Shown here: piece by piece, positions 1 through 8,823 of the stretch
Position numbering within the stretch: the first letter of the stretch is position 1
Layout: every line of letters begins with the position of its first letter
Assembly: GCA_003550305.1 (NCBI GenBank)
Contig: QKYT01000103.1
Location: 4,468 to 18,400, forward strand
Reading direction: 5' to 3'
DNA length: 13,933 bases
Origin: Glomus cerebriforme
Lineage: Eukaryota; Glomeromycota; Glomeromycetes; Glomerales; Glomeraceae
Notes under the pieces: model-generated
The model's database searches: none
What the model was told of the DNA's origin: nothing
What the model saw: only the letters and a program-made list of their open reading frames with translations
Position numbers and translations under genes: made by a program

Positions 1-196
1 GGTAAATCATCAAGCACGGACAGATAAAACATCAAGCACATACAGATAAACATCAAGCATGGACAGGTAAATCATCAAGCATGAACAGGTAAAACATCAA
101 GCACGTGACAGTTAAAACATCAAGCATGTGGCAGATAAAATATTAAACACGGACAGATAAAACATCAAGCATGAACAGGTAAAATATCAGGCATGG
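1..196. repeat. Minisatellite, about 8.5 units of 21-23 bp
   Basis: Units of 21, 22 or 23 bp follow each other from the window edge. Each has the form G(A/G)TAAA(A/T)CATCAAGCA(C/T)G followed by a variable 3-5 bases ending in ACA or GCA. The best-conserved core is CATCAAGCA; the seventh unit is degenerate (TATTAAACA) and the last has CAGGCATGG. The array probably continues left of the window. Nothing in it is coding. The units abut directly, with no unique spacer between them, so this is a satellite-type repeat. Confidence 0.9.
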
Positions 197-247
197 GGTG
201 ATATTTTGTCAATCCATGCCTGATTTTTCACCTGCCCAATGCTTGAT
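163..247. repeat. Foldback formed by direct and inverted minisatellite units
   Basis: After the last direct units, two units recur in reverse orientation (214-247). The arm 176-196 pairs with 214-234 at 19 of 21 positions. Pairing continues outward through ATCAAGCAT near 164-172 against ATGCTTGAT at 239-247. The spacer between arms is about 17 bp. The array therefore ends in a hairpin of roughly 34-bp arms, which may reflect an inversion at the array edge or the end of a foldback element. Confidence 0.75.
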
Positions 248-520
248 AGTTTTGTCCAACCCGGCTTGCCATATATGAATATCTAATTTTTTTCAAGGTT
301 TCACATCTATATTTCTTAAAAAATAGGATCGGCTATTAAAATAGAATTTTGATATATACTTAGAAATGGTAAGTGGCAAAAGAAAAAAATTTCCTATATC
401 AATAATTTAATAAAGTATTTACAACCATTATCATTAATAGTCACAAAAAAATATATATAAATGAAAACAAAGTAGCAAAAAAAAGCAGAAGCATTACAAG
501 AACTTATGTATTAGGCCTGA
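248..520. other. AT-rich spacer, no gene seen
   Basis: This stretch holds many A and T runs and short stop-riddled frames. I see no tRNA-like structure, splice-bounded exon or repeat in it. It may include the decayed 5' flank of the transposase relic that follows. Confidence 0.5.
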
Positions 521-2209
521 TCTCAAAAGAAAAACATTATATTTATTCCTAACATTAGAAAAATATTTGAAGGGTTGCTTATGTATGATGCAAAAGAAAA
601 GAAAGCTTATGTATATAGTATTAAAGATGATCGTAAATTTGATACATTTTTTAAATGGATAAATTGGTTGAAAATCGAGGTTATTTTAAAGGAAAAAGAT
701 CTGTTCTTGCTACTATTTTTTTGAACCCATCTATTCTACATATAAATTATACATCATACTGGAAGGCAACATCATTAATTCAAGAAAAAGGTTTGCCTGA
801 AGGAGAATTTGTCGGAACTGCAATACAAAAAATTATTGGAGGACTTGAATTTAATTTTTTAAAGAAGAATAATAAGATTCGAGATACTCAACTTGTTAGC
901 AATAAAAAAAATCATCCTCCTTTTGCTTTAATGGAAAAAATGGGTCAACCTGATAAAATATATCAAAGAATAGATTGCACACTTGTAGTAAAAGAAAAAA
1001 GTATATGTAAAGTTGTGCAAAATTACAAAACATGATGCAAATGATTCAGAAAAGGATTTTAGCAGGAACAAACTCTGTAAAAGCAATGCATGCATCAAAG
1101 AAAATTCTTATAGGACAAGTTAATCAACAAAGAAAAACTATCAAGTTACAAAAAGAACTAATTATAGATTTAAAAAAGTGCCTAAAAGAGAAAATTGAGA
1201 AGGAAGAAGAAGTATCAGATAATATTGATAATATTGCAAATATTGCTCATATTGTTGCTAAAGATATTATTAATAAATCTATAGATTTTTTTACTTTTCA
1301 TCCCATTTTTCAGGAACTTATTCATATTCAAACTGGTGAATAAGATATCATCCCATGTAAGAGTAATTAATAATTATTTTTACATGTAAAGAAACTAATG
1401 TTTTTAATTTATGGGTTTTTATGTTAGGCTATATCTGTATATAGTATATCTGGCCATGCAGCATATAATGCAATAAAAACAATTATGCATCTACCATCAA
1501 TTTCTAAACAAAAATCAGGATGGCAAGATAAAATTGCTTATCAGATGTTATCTAGCTTAACAAATAAATAAAATATGGGGATATGGACGAATGGGATTTT
1601 TTTTCACATGATTTTTTTAAAATTCAAAAAGGTAAAAAATAATTATTTATTATTATTTTTTAAAATTTTATAAATCTCTTTTTTATTATACTTTTTATTT
1701 AGTAATTTCTTTTACTTTCATATAAAACTACTTATTGATTTTTATTATTGTATTTTAAGATTTTATCACTGCCTATTATGGTGGGGAGGAATATATTTAT
1801 AACTTTTAAAATACTTTAAATAGGTCCGTCTTCTTTGGAGTCAACGTAAAAACTGTTATGTTGGTTATTTGGATTTTGAAAATGAAATGCAAGAATATCA
1901 AGTCTAATTCTATATCTACTGAACAAAATTATGGACTTGCAACTCAAGTTCATCAAATTGTTTAGCATTCAATAACACATAATTTTGTATTTCCCATATC
2001 TTATTATGGTATTAAAAATATAACAGCACATAGCTTAAATACATTAATTTTTAGTCTTGTAGTAAAATCAGAATATATAGACATGTGGTTTCAATTTGTG
2101 ATGGGCAGGAGAAAATCGAACCCATATTAAAAGTTTTGATTGGTATGCATTAAAATGGTCTTTTGGAAACATTGTAGAAGTTAATTTTAATAAAAATAAA
2201 AAATCTTTT
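521..2209 (+). pseudogene. Decayed DNA-transposon transposase (P-element/THAP9-like)
   Basis: Successive coding-like pieces lie in order on one strand but in different frames. They are 581-721 (MYDAKEKKAYVYSIKDD), 655-1035, 1032-1343 (a Lys/Glu-rich coiled-coil-like piece), 1428-1571 (GHAAYNAIKTIMHLPSISKQ), 1601-1631 (FSHDFFKIQKG), 1830-1904 (LLWSQRKNCYVGYLDFE), 1909-2101 (FPISYYGIKNITAHSLNTL) and 2102-2209 (AGENRTHIKSFDWYALKWS, then VEVNFNKNKKSF). An in-frame TAG lies at 1963 and a lost base near 2103 breaks a Cys-Asp-Gly-Ala-Gly-Glu-Asn-Arg type motif. I recognise this motif order from multicopy Rhizophagus proteins annotated with a P-element-type RNase H-like transposase domain; that assignment is from memory. 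The C-terminal part of the family, including the Ser-Asp-Pro-x-His segment, is missing. An intron-like gap (GT at 1632, AG at 1823) separates two blocks but does not restore frame exactly. No function is expected. Confidence 0.65.
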
Positions 2210-2289
2210 TATGGTTTAATTTTCATTTTTAAATACTGTAATTTATTATAATTCTGCAATTCACTACTAATTACCCATTTTTCTTTTAA

Positions 2290-3540
2290 CATTTGGATAT
2301 TGAAAACAATAGATGTTTAGTTAATAATCTGTTATTATTAATGAGGAACAAATGTAATAGTCAAGAAATACTTTGGAATATAAGTTATTTTGTGAAAGCA
2401 CTATTACAATGTTTTAATTTTCAGTTTATGTAGAAAAGTTGTGAATGAATGTGGAGAAATGATATTGGCTAGATAGAGCCAATAACTGTTAAGGGGTAAT
2501 TTGGTGGGAATATTGATTAATGACCAAAAATATAAATTCATAATGGAACTTATAGAATGTATATTTTGGAAATTTGTTTGAAATATGATTTTTCGTTTTT
2601 TTTTTTACTTGAATTTTATTAATTTTGACATTTTACTAACTTAATTTCCTATTTATTACTTGATGAAATTACTTGTTGAGACAATGGATGAGAGAACCTG
2701 ATTGATGGGATATGGATTGGTGGGTGTGATAAGAGAATTTTGATGATATTATTTAATAACTGTTATTGTTGATGGTGTACAAATATACAGTAGTTAAGAA
2801 ATAATTTTTTGGAATATAGCTATTTGGTGGGACTATTAATGAATGTGAAGAAATGAGTCTCGTACTTACGTGATTTTAGGATGAAAAGTTAGAGAGGCTC
2901 AGGATTCGACTTTGGATTATTAATAAAATTAATGATGGATAAACATTAAATGAGAAGTAGAAACATACTAAGAGGAGGGAAATATTTTTTCTGAATGAGT
3001 TAATTTGTTAAAGTTATTTGCAAGATTTTTATTGTATTATGCGAAATGTGAAGTGGAGATATACAAAAAGTTGAAAAATACTTTTGATATAGGTTATTTC
3101 TATTTAACGATGTTTATTATTTATGAATGAATGTGAGGAAATAACATGAATATTTGAAATTACCTTGAAATGTTGGTTTGATTTTTCATTTTTTACTTGA
3201 ATTCTTATTATTTTTTTTATATGTTACTAACTTATTAATGAAATTTTATTTGTTGAAAATGGATGAGGGGAGATATTAATGATTTGGGACATCATTTTTG
3301 ATTATAAATGTTTGATAAAGGATGTTAAATAGGGATGAGTGATGTTGAAAACAATGGTTAGCAAGAAATGTTGGTAGGATATTACTAGTATATTACTTAG
3401 TAATCTGTTAATGACGATGGGCAAAATTGGAAAATTAAGCGGAGATATAACAAGGAAGAATTACGAAATATTTTGGAATGTAGGTTATTCGGTGGTATTT
3501 TATGGGGTAATATTTGATATGAATTTGCTTTGAATTGTGA
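2290..3540. repeat. Diverged tandem repeat block, C-poor on this strand
   Basis: Related blocks recur at irregular spacing of about 280-430 bp. One block (CTGTTA..., then AAGAAATA, TTTGGAATATA, TATTTGGTGG) appears near 2329, 2760 and 3406, with a weaker copy near 3042. A second block (GAATGAATGTG(G/A)(A/G)GAAAT) appears near 2442, 2838 and 3125. A third, about 110 bp, with GATTTTTC(G/A)TTTTT then ACTTGAATT, TTACTAACTTA and AATGGATGAG, appears near 2580-2690 and 3175-3270. The strand is strikingly poor in C: 2701-2760 has one C against about 17 G. No open frame of note runs through it. It may be an old satellite or the non-coding part of a large element. Confidence 0.6.
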
Positions 3541-3605
3541 TTTTATTAAAATATAACAAAATCACAACAAATTGACATCCAATTTCACCAATATAACGAC
3601 AATAA

Positions 3606-3710
3606 CAACAAATAAACCTTCAACGTCAACAATTTCAGCAACATATAAACGACCATCAATACCAACTCCTCCAACAGCAAATTTATAAACTTCAACAATT
3701 ATCTCAATAA
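3606..3710 (+). other. Short Gln-rich open frame, probably an exon relic
   Basis: Between a TAA at 3603 and a TAA at 3708, 34 codons stay open. Fourteen of them are CAA or CAG, giving a Q-rich, coiled-coil-like peptide (for example QRQQFQQHINDHQYQLLQQQ). There is no ATG and no clear splice site at either end. The opposite strand is also open over 3562-3807 (81 codons, hydrophobic and Val-rich). The two cannot both be taken as coding, and the low G content of this strand could produce either by chance. I do not recognise a family. Confidence 0.25.
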
Positions 3711-3853
3711 AATCTTTTATATTTCTTTTTTTAACAAGTAGAATAGCCTTTGGATTTTTTTTTAATAACAAAATGTTTTTTATATAGAGTAATAGTAAGT
3801 ACAACAAATTTGATTCATCATAGTTCTACTTATAAAATATGCACCATTACGTG

Positions 3854-3997
3854 TATTGCTAAATTTCACCGCAGGTGATTGACACCGCAAGGCGCAAGCA
3901 TTAGGGTTGAAATTTCGGGCATAACTAAAAAACTCTGCCCAATATTCCACTTTAATGTTGGTACAGTGATGATCACCTACGGTGATATTAAGCAATT
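3854..3997. mobile_element. Foldback / MITE-like element of about 144 bp
   Basis: The outer arm 3858-3880 (GCTAAATTTCACCGCAGGTGATT) matches the reverse complement of 3971-3993 at 19 of 23 positions. Pairing continues inward with gaps: CATTAGGGTTGAAATTTCGGGCA around 3899-3921 pairs with 3936-3957. It ends in a perfect 5-bp GGGCA/TGCCC stem around a 14-nt loop (3922-3935). The whole element is therefore one imperfect palindrome. It is somewhat richer in G and C than its surroundings and has no coding capacity; a 71-codon minus-strand frame across it is incidental. I see no clear target-site duplication. This is typical of a non-autonomous foldback or MITE relic, but the family is unknown. Confidence 0.65.
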
Positions 3998-4986
3998 TTC
4001 TTGTTTCAATAAAAGTTTAAACCAAAATAAAAAATAAAAAAAAGGGGTTTGGAATTGTGATAGGATTTGAAACCAATACATAAATGATCATAACCAAATT
4101 TGAGTTCTTTTTTTATCAATATAAGAATTTTCTATGAACCAAAATAATACAATTATTTTATGAATTTTTAGACTTTATAAACTTTTCCTTGTAAGTAAAT
4201 TTCTTTCATGGTATTTTGATTCAATATTGATTTGTAGATCTATAAACTTAGAATGAGTTCCCAAAGATTGGTCTTGATTACATAAATTTCTCTCCCCAAC
4301 TGTAGTACGACGATCCTCATTATATTTTACACATAAAAGGGAAAATACTGGAAAAATCCATAACAATCGGGAGAATTTTATGGCAGTTAAATTAACAAAG
4401 GTAGGCATACCACATACTAGTTATCGAATTAGATGTATCTTCACTGAGCTTTACTACAAATTACGATTTTATCCCGATAACTAGCAAATCAATTCGGATA
4501 ATCCATTTTTAGATGAATTATGAATGAAGGATCCCCCATTTGAATGATATCAAATTTTATTCAAAACACAATTATGCAGATCAAAATAGGGGACTTCCCC
4601 TTTGCTCAAAATGAGTTTATTCTAGATCCGGTCTGAAGCACATGATATCAAAATTTCATTTTGATCAAAGTCGAATTATTATTGGCCGAAATTTTTAAAC
4701 ATGGATTAATAATGTAAGATTATCTGTTAATGTTCTTTATTTATTCCAATCGAGCCATGACATCATGCACTCATCTCCAATATTCTTTAAGCGTTTTTAT
4801 AAACTGCCAGTCAATGTCGCCCAGAAGGTAAAAGGTAATTAGCGTTTCTAAAGATAGCAATAATTAAAGCAAATGTTACACGTAATGATACTAAAAGATG
4901 ATTGATTTCAAAAGATGCTTAAATAGTAAATTAATTGTTTATGATCGTCGGGTTCATGCATTTATATGAAATATTTTATTTTTAAA
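3998..4986. other. Intergenic region upstream of the permease
   Basis: This is AT-rich and non-coding, with several small structures. A perfect 10-bp inverted repeat CTAGTTATCG / CGATAACTAG lies at 4417-4426 and 4475-4484. A hairpin AGGGG-ACTT-CCCCT lies near 4585-4600. Two related segments (TGATATCAAA...TTTCA-like) lie near 4547 and 4642. A minus-strand frame at 4175-4408 lacks any recognisable motif. The segment nearest 5058 is expected to carry the permease promoter, but I cannot name binding sites. Confidence 0.45.
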
Positions 4987-4987
4987 C

Positions 4988-4995
4988 TATAAATA
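4988..4995 (+). promoter_or_regulatory. Putative TATA box of the permease gene
   Basis: TATAAATA lies about 63-70 bp before the permease ATG, inside a small palindrome (AAACTAT-AA-ATAGTTT). Spacing and sequence suit a core promoter, but the region is so AT-rich that chance matches are common. Confidence 0.35.
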
Positions 4996-5057
4996 GTTTT
5001 TAATTTTCTTTTACGAAATTTATAAATGAAAAAATTTAGAAAATTTTTTTATTAAAG

Positions 5058-7294
5058 ATGTCTATAAATAATGATGATATAACACCATCAAATGTGTCTC
5101 AAACGGATAATGAAATACGAGAACTGACCATAAATGAGGATCTCCAAGAGGAAAAACAAAATAATCTAAATAAACATTTTGGTGTGCTTTATGGTATTGG
5201 TATGAATGTAAATACCATAATTGGGTCGGGAATTGTTACCACACCAGGAATTATTTGGAATATGGTAAAATCTCCTGTAGTTGTATTATCATTATGGTTT
5301 ATATGTGGAATTGTAAGTATGGCGGGAACATTATCATACGTTGAACTTGGTGTTATTCATAAGATAAGTGGAGGAGAAACAAAATATTTACAAACAGCTT
5401 ATCCTCATCCAAAAATAATGATGAGTTATCTTTTTAGTTTCATGTATATTTTGTGAGTACTGTATAACTCTTACCCTCATAATCTTAATGGATCTTTTTT
5501 TTATTAAATATTTTTTTTTAAAAAAATTGTATTTTAGTGCAATTCAACCAGGAATTATTAGTGCGGTTTTACAATCTGCGGCGCAATATTTTTGGTATAC
5601 TCTTAACGGGCATCAATATAATGAGGGTATTAAAGATACAAATAAAACTGGATGGGAACTTCCTTTTACTCCATTTTGGTAAGAATGATTTATTGTTGAC
5701 TTTTAACTGTTTAGTTAACGACTAACTTCTAAAGGATCTAAGGTTTTATTTATTTATATACTTTTAGGTCTATAAAATTATTGGCAATTACATTTTTATT
5801 AATCATAACAGCATATCATATGTTCAATACCAGATTGGCGGTTATTATAAATCATACCCTCGCTGTCATAAAATTGATAACATATTCAATTATCGCGATG
5901 GCCGGAATTTATAGATTAATTGTATATTGGCCAATTAGCCGGATTAATTGGCAAAACTCATTAAATGGAAATTCAGATATTACAGCTTATTCTGCCTCTA
6001 TTTTATTGGTAAATAAGTATATAAATTAGAAATGTAATTAAACGTATATAAATTTAAATAATATTTTGTTTTTATAGATTATGTTTAGTTATAGTGGATA
6101 TAATAGTTTGAATTGTAAGTCGTTTATTTTATTTTCATTTAATTTTTTCTTATAAATTAATTGTTAATCACTTATTAATGTATTTGTTATTAATGAATAA
6201 CAAATTACTTATTCTTTAGACTCGCTCTCTGAGGTCCGAAAACTGGAAAAGAAACTCATTATCAGTAATAGTACCAGCATTGGAATCGTTATATTAGTGT
6301 GTATGTACATTATAATTATAAATTACAACAATTACTATATTAAAATTTTAACGATTTTTTTCATATAGATCTTCTTGTAAATATTGCATTTATTTCGGTT
6401 GTTCCAGCAAATGATATATTAGATAGTGATATATCATCAGATGAGACTATAGCTGTGATCTTCTTTTCCAAATTATTCGGTAAATCTGACGTAACCATTA
6501 GGATTTTTACTGCTCTAATCGCACTTTCTATAATTGGTACAGCTGCAACAGGAGTATGGAAGTAAATGTTCAACATATTAAATATTTACACTTGTCAATT
6601 TCCAAATAAATTTCATTAATACTAATAAATGATTTAAATGATTGATAAAAAAAATTTAGTGGTACAAAAGTTATTGTCGCAGCAGCAGGATTAAACTATT
6701 TTCCAAAATACTCAAAAGAATTAAGAACTTTGAATGATAAATATAATACATTAGTCAATGCTTTATTAATGCAGTTTGTTTGGTGTTCATTCATTATATT
6801 ATTCGTTGGAAGTAGTTTTACTGTTACAAGCTTCACATTATTTTCGACTTTTTCAATGTATAGTTATTGGATTTTTTATTTTGCTACTGGCATAGGTTTA
6901 TTGGTATGATTATTTGTTTATTTGTATTCATTTGTTTTTTTTTAATAGATTACATTTAATTTATATTTATAAATTATAGAAAATTCGACACAAAAATTCT
7001 GATAGATCATCAAAGAAAGAATATCAAGTTCCATCACTCTTACTCGGAATTTTTATATTAGCAGGATTAATTATATTAACATTTTCTTTTATTGTTCATG
7101 TTGAATGTCCAAAAAAGAATCCACATTGTAGTGACGAATATTTAAGAAAACAAAGAATTGAACAAATGTCACCGATACTTATAAGTTATGCATTTCTTTT
7201 TATCGCTTTACTCTTTTGGTATTTCTTTTATTATTGGTGGAATACCTTGAAAAAACAAAAAGAATCTATTATAAGAATATCAACTGATAAATGA
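5058..7294 (+). CDS. APC-family amino-acid permease, 8 exons
   Basis: Proposed exons: 5058-5452, 5538-5678, 5768-6008, 6078-6114, 6220-6300, 6369-6561, 6660-6903 and 6980-7294. All introns are GT-AG and 68-105 bp long; the sum is 1647 nt, giving 548 residues plus TGA. A polar N-tail (residues 1-40) precedes TM1 with NVNTIIGSGIVTTPG (about 50-64), the Gly-Ser-Gly substrate-binding bend of APC transporters. Next come SYVELG and SGGETKYLQTAYP (about 93-116). TM6 carries FSYSGYNSLN, followed by YSLSEVRKLEK (about 262-282). Then come VYLLVNIAFISVVP and the GLNYFPKYSKEL loop. About 12 hydrophobic segments end in a basic tail. This is the architecture of L-type/MUP1-like permeases (amino acid permease 2 family), which move neutral amino acids such as methionine across the plasma membrane. 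The substrate cannot be read from sequence. Exon 4 is only 37 nt. No disruption is seen, so the gene appears functional. Confidence 0.92.
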
Positions 7295-7404
7295 TAAAAT
7301 TAGTTAATAATATTATTTTAATATTTATATGGTAGCGATATAAATCACATTAGCGCCTCCTTTACAAAAATTTTTTTTTTAGTTTTAAATACTTCAGTTA
7401 TTTC

Positions 7405-7410
7405 AATAAA
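7405..7410 (+). terminator. Possible poly(A) signal of the permease
   Basis: AATAAA lies about 110 nt after the permease stop codon. It is the canonical hexamer at a reasonable distance, but such matches are frequent in this AT-rich DNA. Confidence 0.3.
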
Positions 7411-8823
7411 AAATAATGTGATTTTAATAAGAAGTCTATTTCAATTGACAAAAATGCGGGAGCCATCTTTTACTTTTACGACTTACTTACGAGTCCAATC
7501 CCAAAACAGCAATTGCTTGAATCTGTTCAAAAGTTCTAATTATTTCGTGTTAAAGAGTGATTTAAATTTTTTTTTACTTTTTTTACTGATTTTAATAAAT
7601 AGTTTTAGCTGAAAGTTTATTAGAAAATTTAGATGTTTCTATTTTTATTTTTGTAATGAAAAAATAAATTATTTTATCTGTTATATTTATGAAAGCCATA
7701 AACGTTAAATATACTCGCTAGAAGACCTCTTCATTATTAATATTGTATTTAATCTACTCATTTAAAAAGCATTGTGACACATAAAGTGTTACGATGCATT
7801 AGTGAGTTTGATTGATTTATTAACCAGGGCCTATTTTCTTTTATGCAATTATTTATTGGCAGACTCAAATCCTTATATATGTTGTGCGGACGCCGACCGG
7901 CCTAAATTATGGGCCCATTTGGGCTGATCTTTATAATGCCCTAAGAAGGTTTGGCCAGAATTAGTCATCTAATGCGCGTCAGCTGACGCAATCATAAACT
8001 GTTTTTTTTTTCAAATGATCAAATAATCCCTCCATATTTTTCAAGATTCAATGTCTGGTTGATTATGGCTAGATAAATCATTTATCGGTCGATGATATGT
8101 CCTAATATTAGAAACAAAAATCCATGGATTTATAAAGTTTATTTTTTATCACAATACTTTTTTTACGTGCCGCCTTAAAACACGCGATTATATAAAAATA
8201 AATATTTAACCTATTAACTGGTAATATCGATTATTACTCAATTTATTCAAGTTATTATACGTGATCTCTTCTTCTATACCTGAAATCAAATAGAGATTTT
8301 GGATCTATGAAATTCTTTAATATAGTAACCCACCCGACCTGCTTTTCACATTTGTAATCTAAAGTGGAATATTGTTTTTCAACTTTTTTTTTTGTTTAAT
8401 TTGATTATTAAATTTTTTAATATCATTGAAAGTAAATTCTTTATATTTGTTACAATCTGATTTTTTTTTTTACTAAGCTATTTGACAGCTAATACAAAAT
8501 TTTATTTACATAGTTAATCTGTCAAATTACAAAAAATTTTCTTGCCCTTTCCCATTATGGATAATTATTTTTGGCCATTAATTATCGAATTTGTATCAAT
8601 CAAAATTATAAATAAATTTATTCAAAAATTGAATAAAACGCACAATTCACTCTTGATTCATCATCTACCAAACGATCGAACGTATTCAACAAAATTTAAT
8701 TTACACCTTTGGATAAGATTTAAATAATTTCAGTTCATTTCTTTAAAAGATTATAAAATATTATCAATAAAAAATACAATATATACAGTATTAATTATAT
8801 AAAAACAAAAATAAAATCATACC
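7411..8823. other. Intergenic region between permease and F-box genes
   Basis: This is AT-rich, with no gene I can support. A 64-codon plus-strand frame near 7418-7612 and a 61-codon frame near 8542-8727 lack domains and look incidental. A perfect odd palindrome GATAAAT-C-ATTTATC sits at 8072-8086. Poly-T runs occur near 7369, 8000, 8384 and 8460. The only compositional outlier is the GC-rich island listed separately. The 3' ends of the two convergent flanking genes should lie here. Confidence 0.5.
7880..7996. repeat. GC-rich island, likely transposon remnant
   Basis: About 110 bp are much richer in G and C than all surrounding sequence, with clustered GGCC, GGGCCC and GCCC words. The island ends in a perfect 14-bp palindrome GCGTCAGCTGACGC (7976-7989), and a T-run follows shortly after. 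Such an abrupt GC jump in this AT-rich background suggests an inserted repeat fragment. I cannot identify the family, and no open frame crosses it. Confidence 0.45.

Noticed and set aside
1..196. Possible CRISPR array
   Set aside because: Units are 21-23 bp and abut directly with no unique spacers, the repeats diverge from one another, and the genome context is eukaryotic.
2101..2130. tRNA B-box-like GGTTCGAT on the minus strand
   Set aside because: No A-box or cloverleaf surrounds it, and the bases are explained by the transposase relic's Glu-Asn-Arg-Thr codons.
3562..3807. 81-codon minus-strand frame as a gene
   Set aside because: It is hydrophobic, low complexity and G/T-rich, and opposes a Gln-rich frame; no domain or promoter is visible. 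Kept only as a note under the Gln-rich relic.
3780..3995. 71-codon minus-strand frame as a gene
   Set aside because: It spans the foldback element and starts and ends near its arms, so the open frame is incidental to the palindrome.
4175..4408. 77-codon minus-strand frame as a gene
   Set aside because: No recognisable motif, no splice context, and a composition expected of random AT-rich DNA.
5537..5725. Alternative plus-strand frame over permease exon 2
   Set aside because: It is a shifted frame of exon 2; the other frame gives the AIQPGIISAVLQ segment that continues the transporter.
6361..6576. Minus-strand frame opposite the permease
   Set aside because: It is antisense to exon 6 (6369-6561), which fits the permease motif order exactly.
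7418..7612. 64-codon plus-strand frame after the permease
   Set aside because: Its C-terminal half is a Phe/Leu run from poly-T tracts and it has no domain; it probably overlaps the permease 3' UTR.
8542..8727. 61-codon plus-strand frame before the F-box gene
   Set aside because: No motif, no ATG at its nominal start, and typical chance composition (Ile/Lys/Asn-rich).
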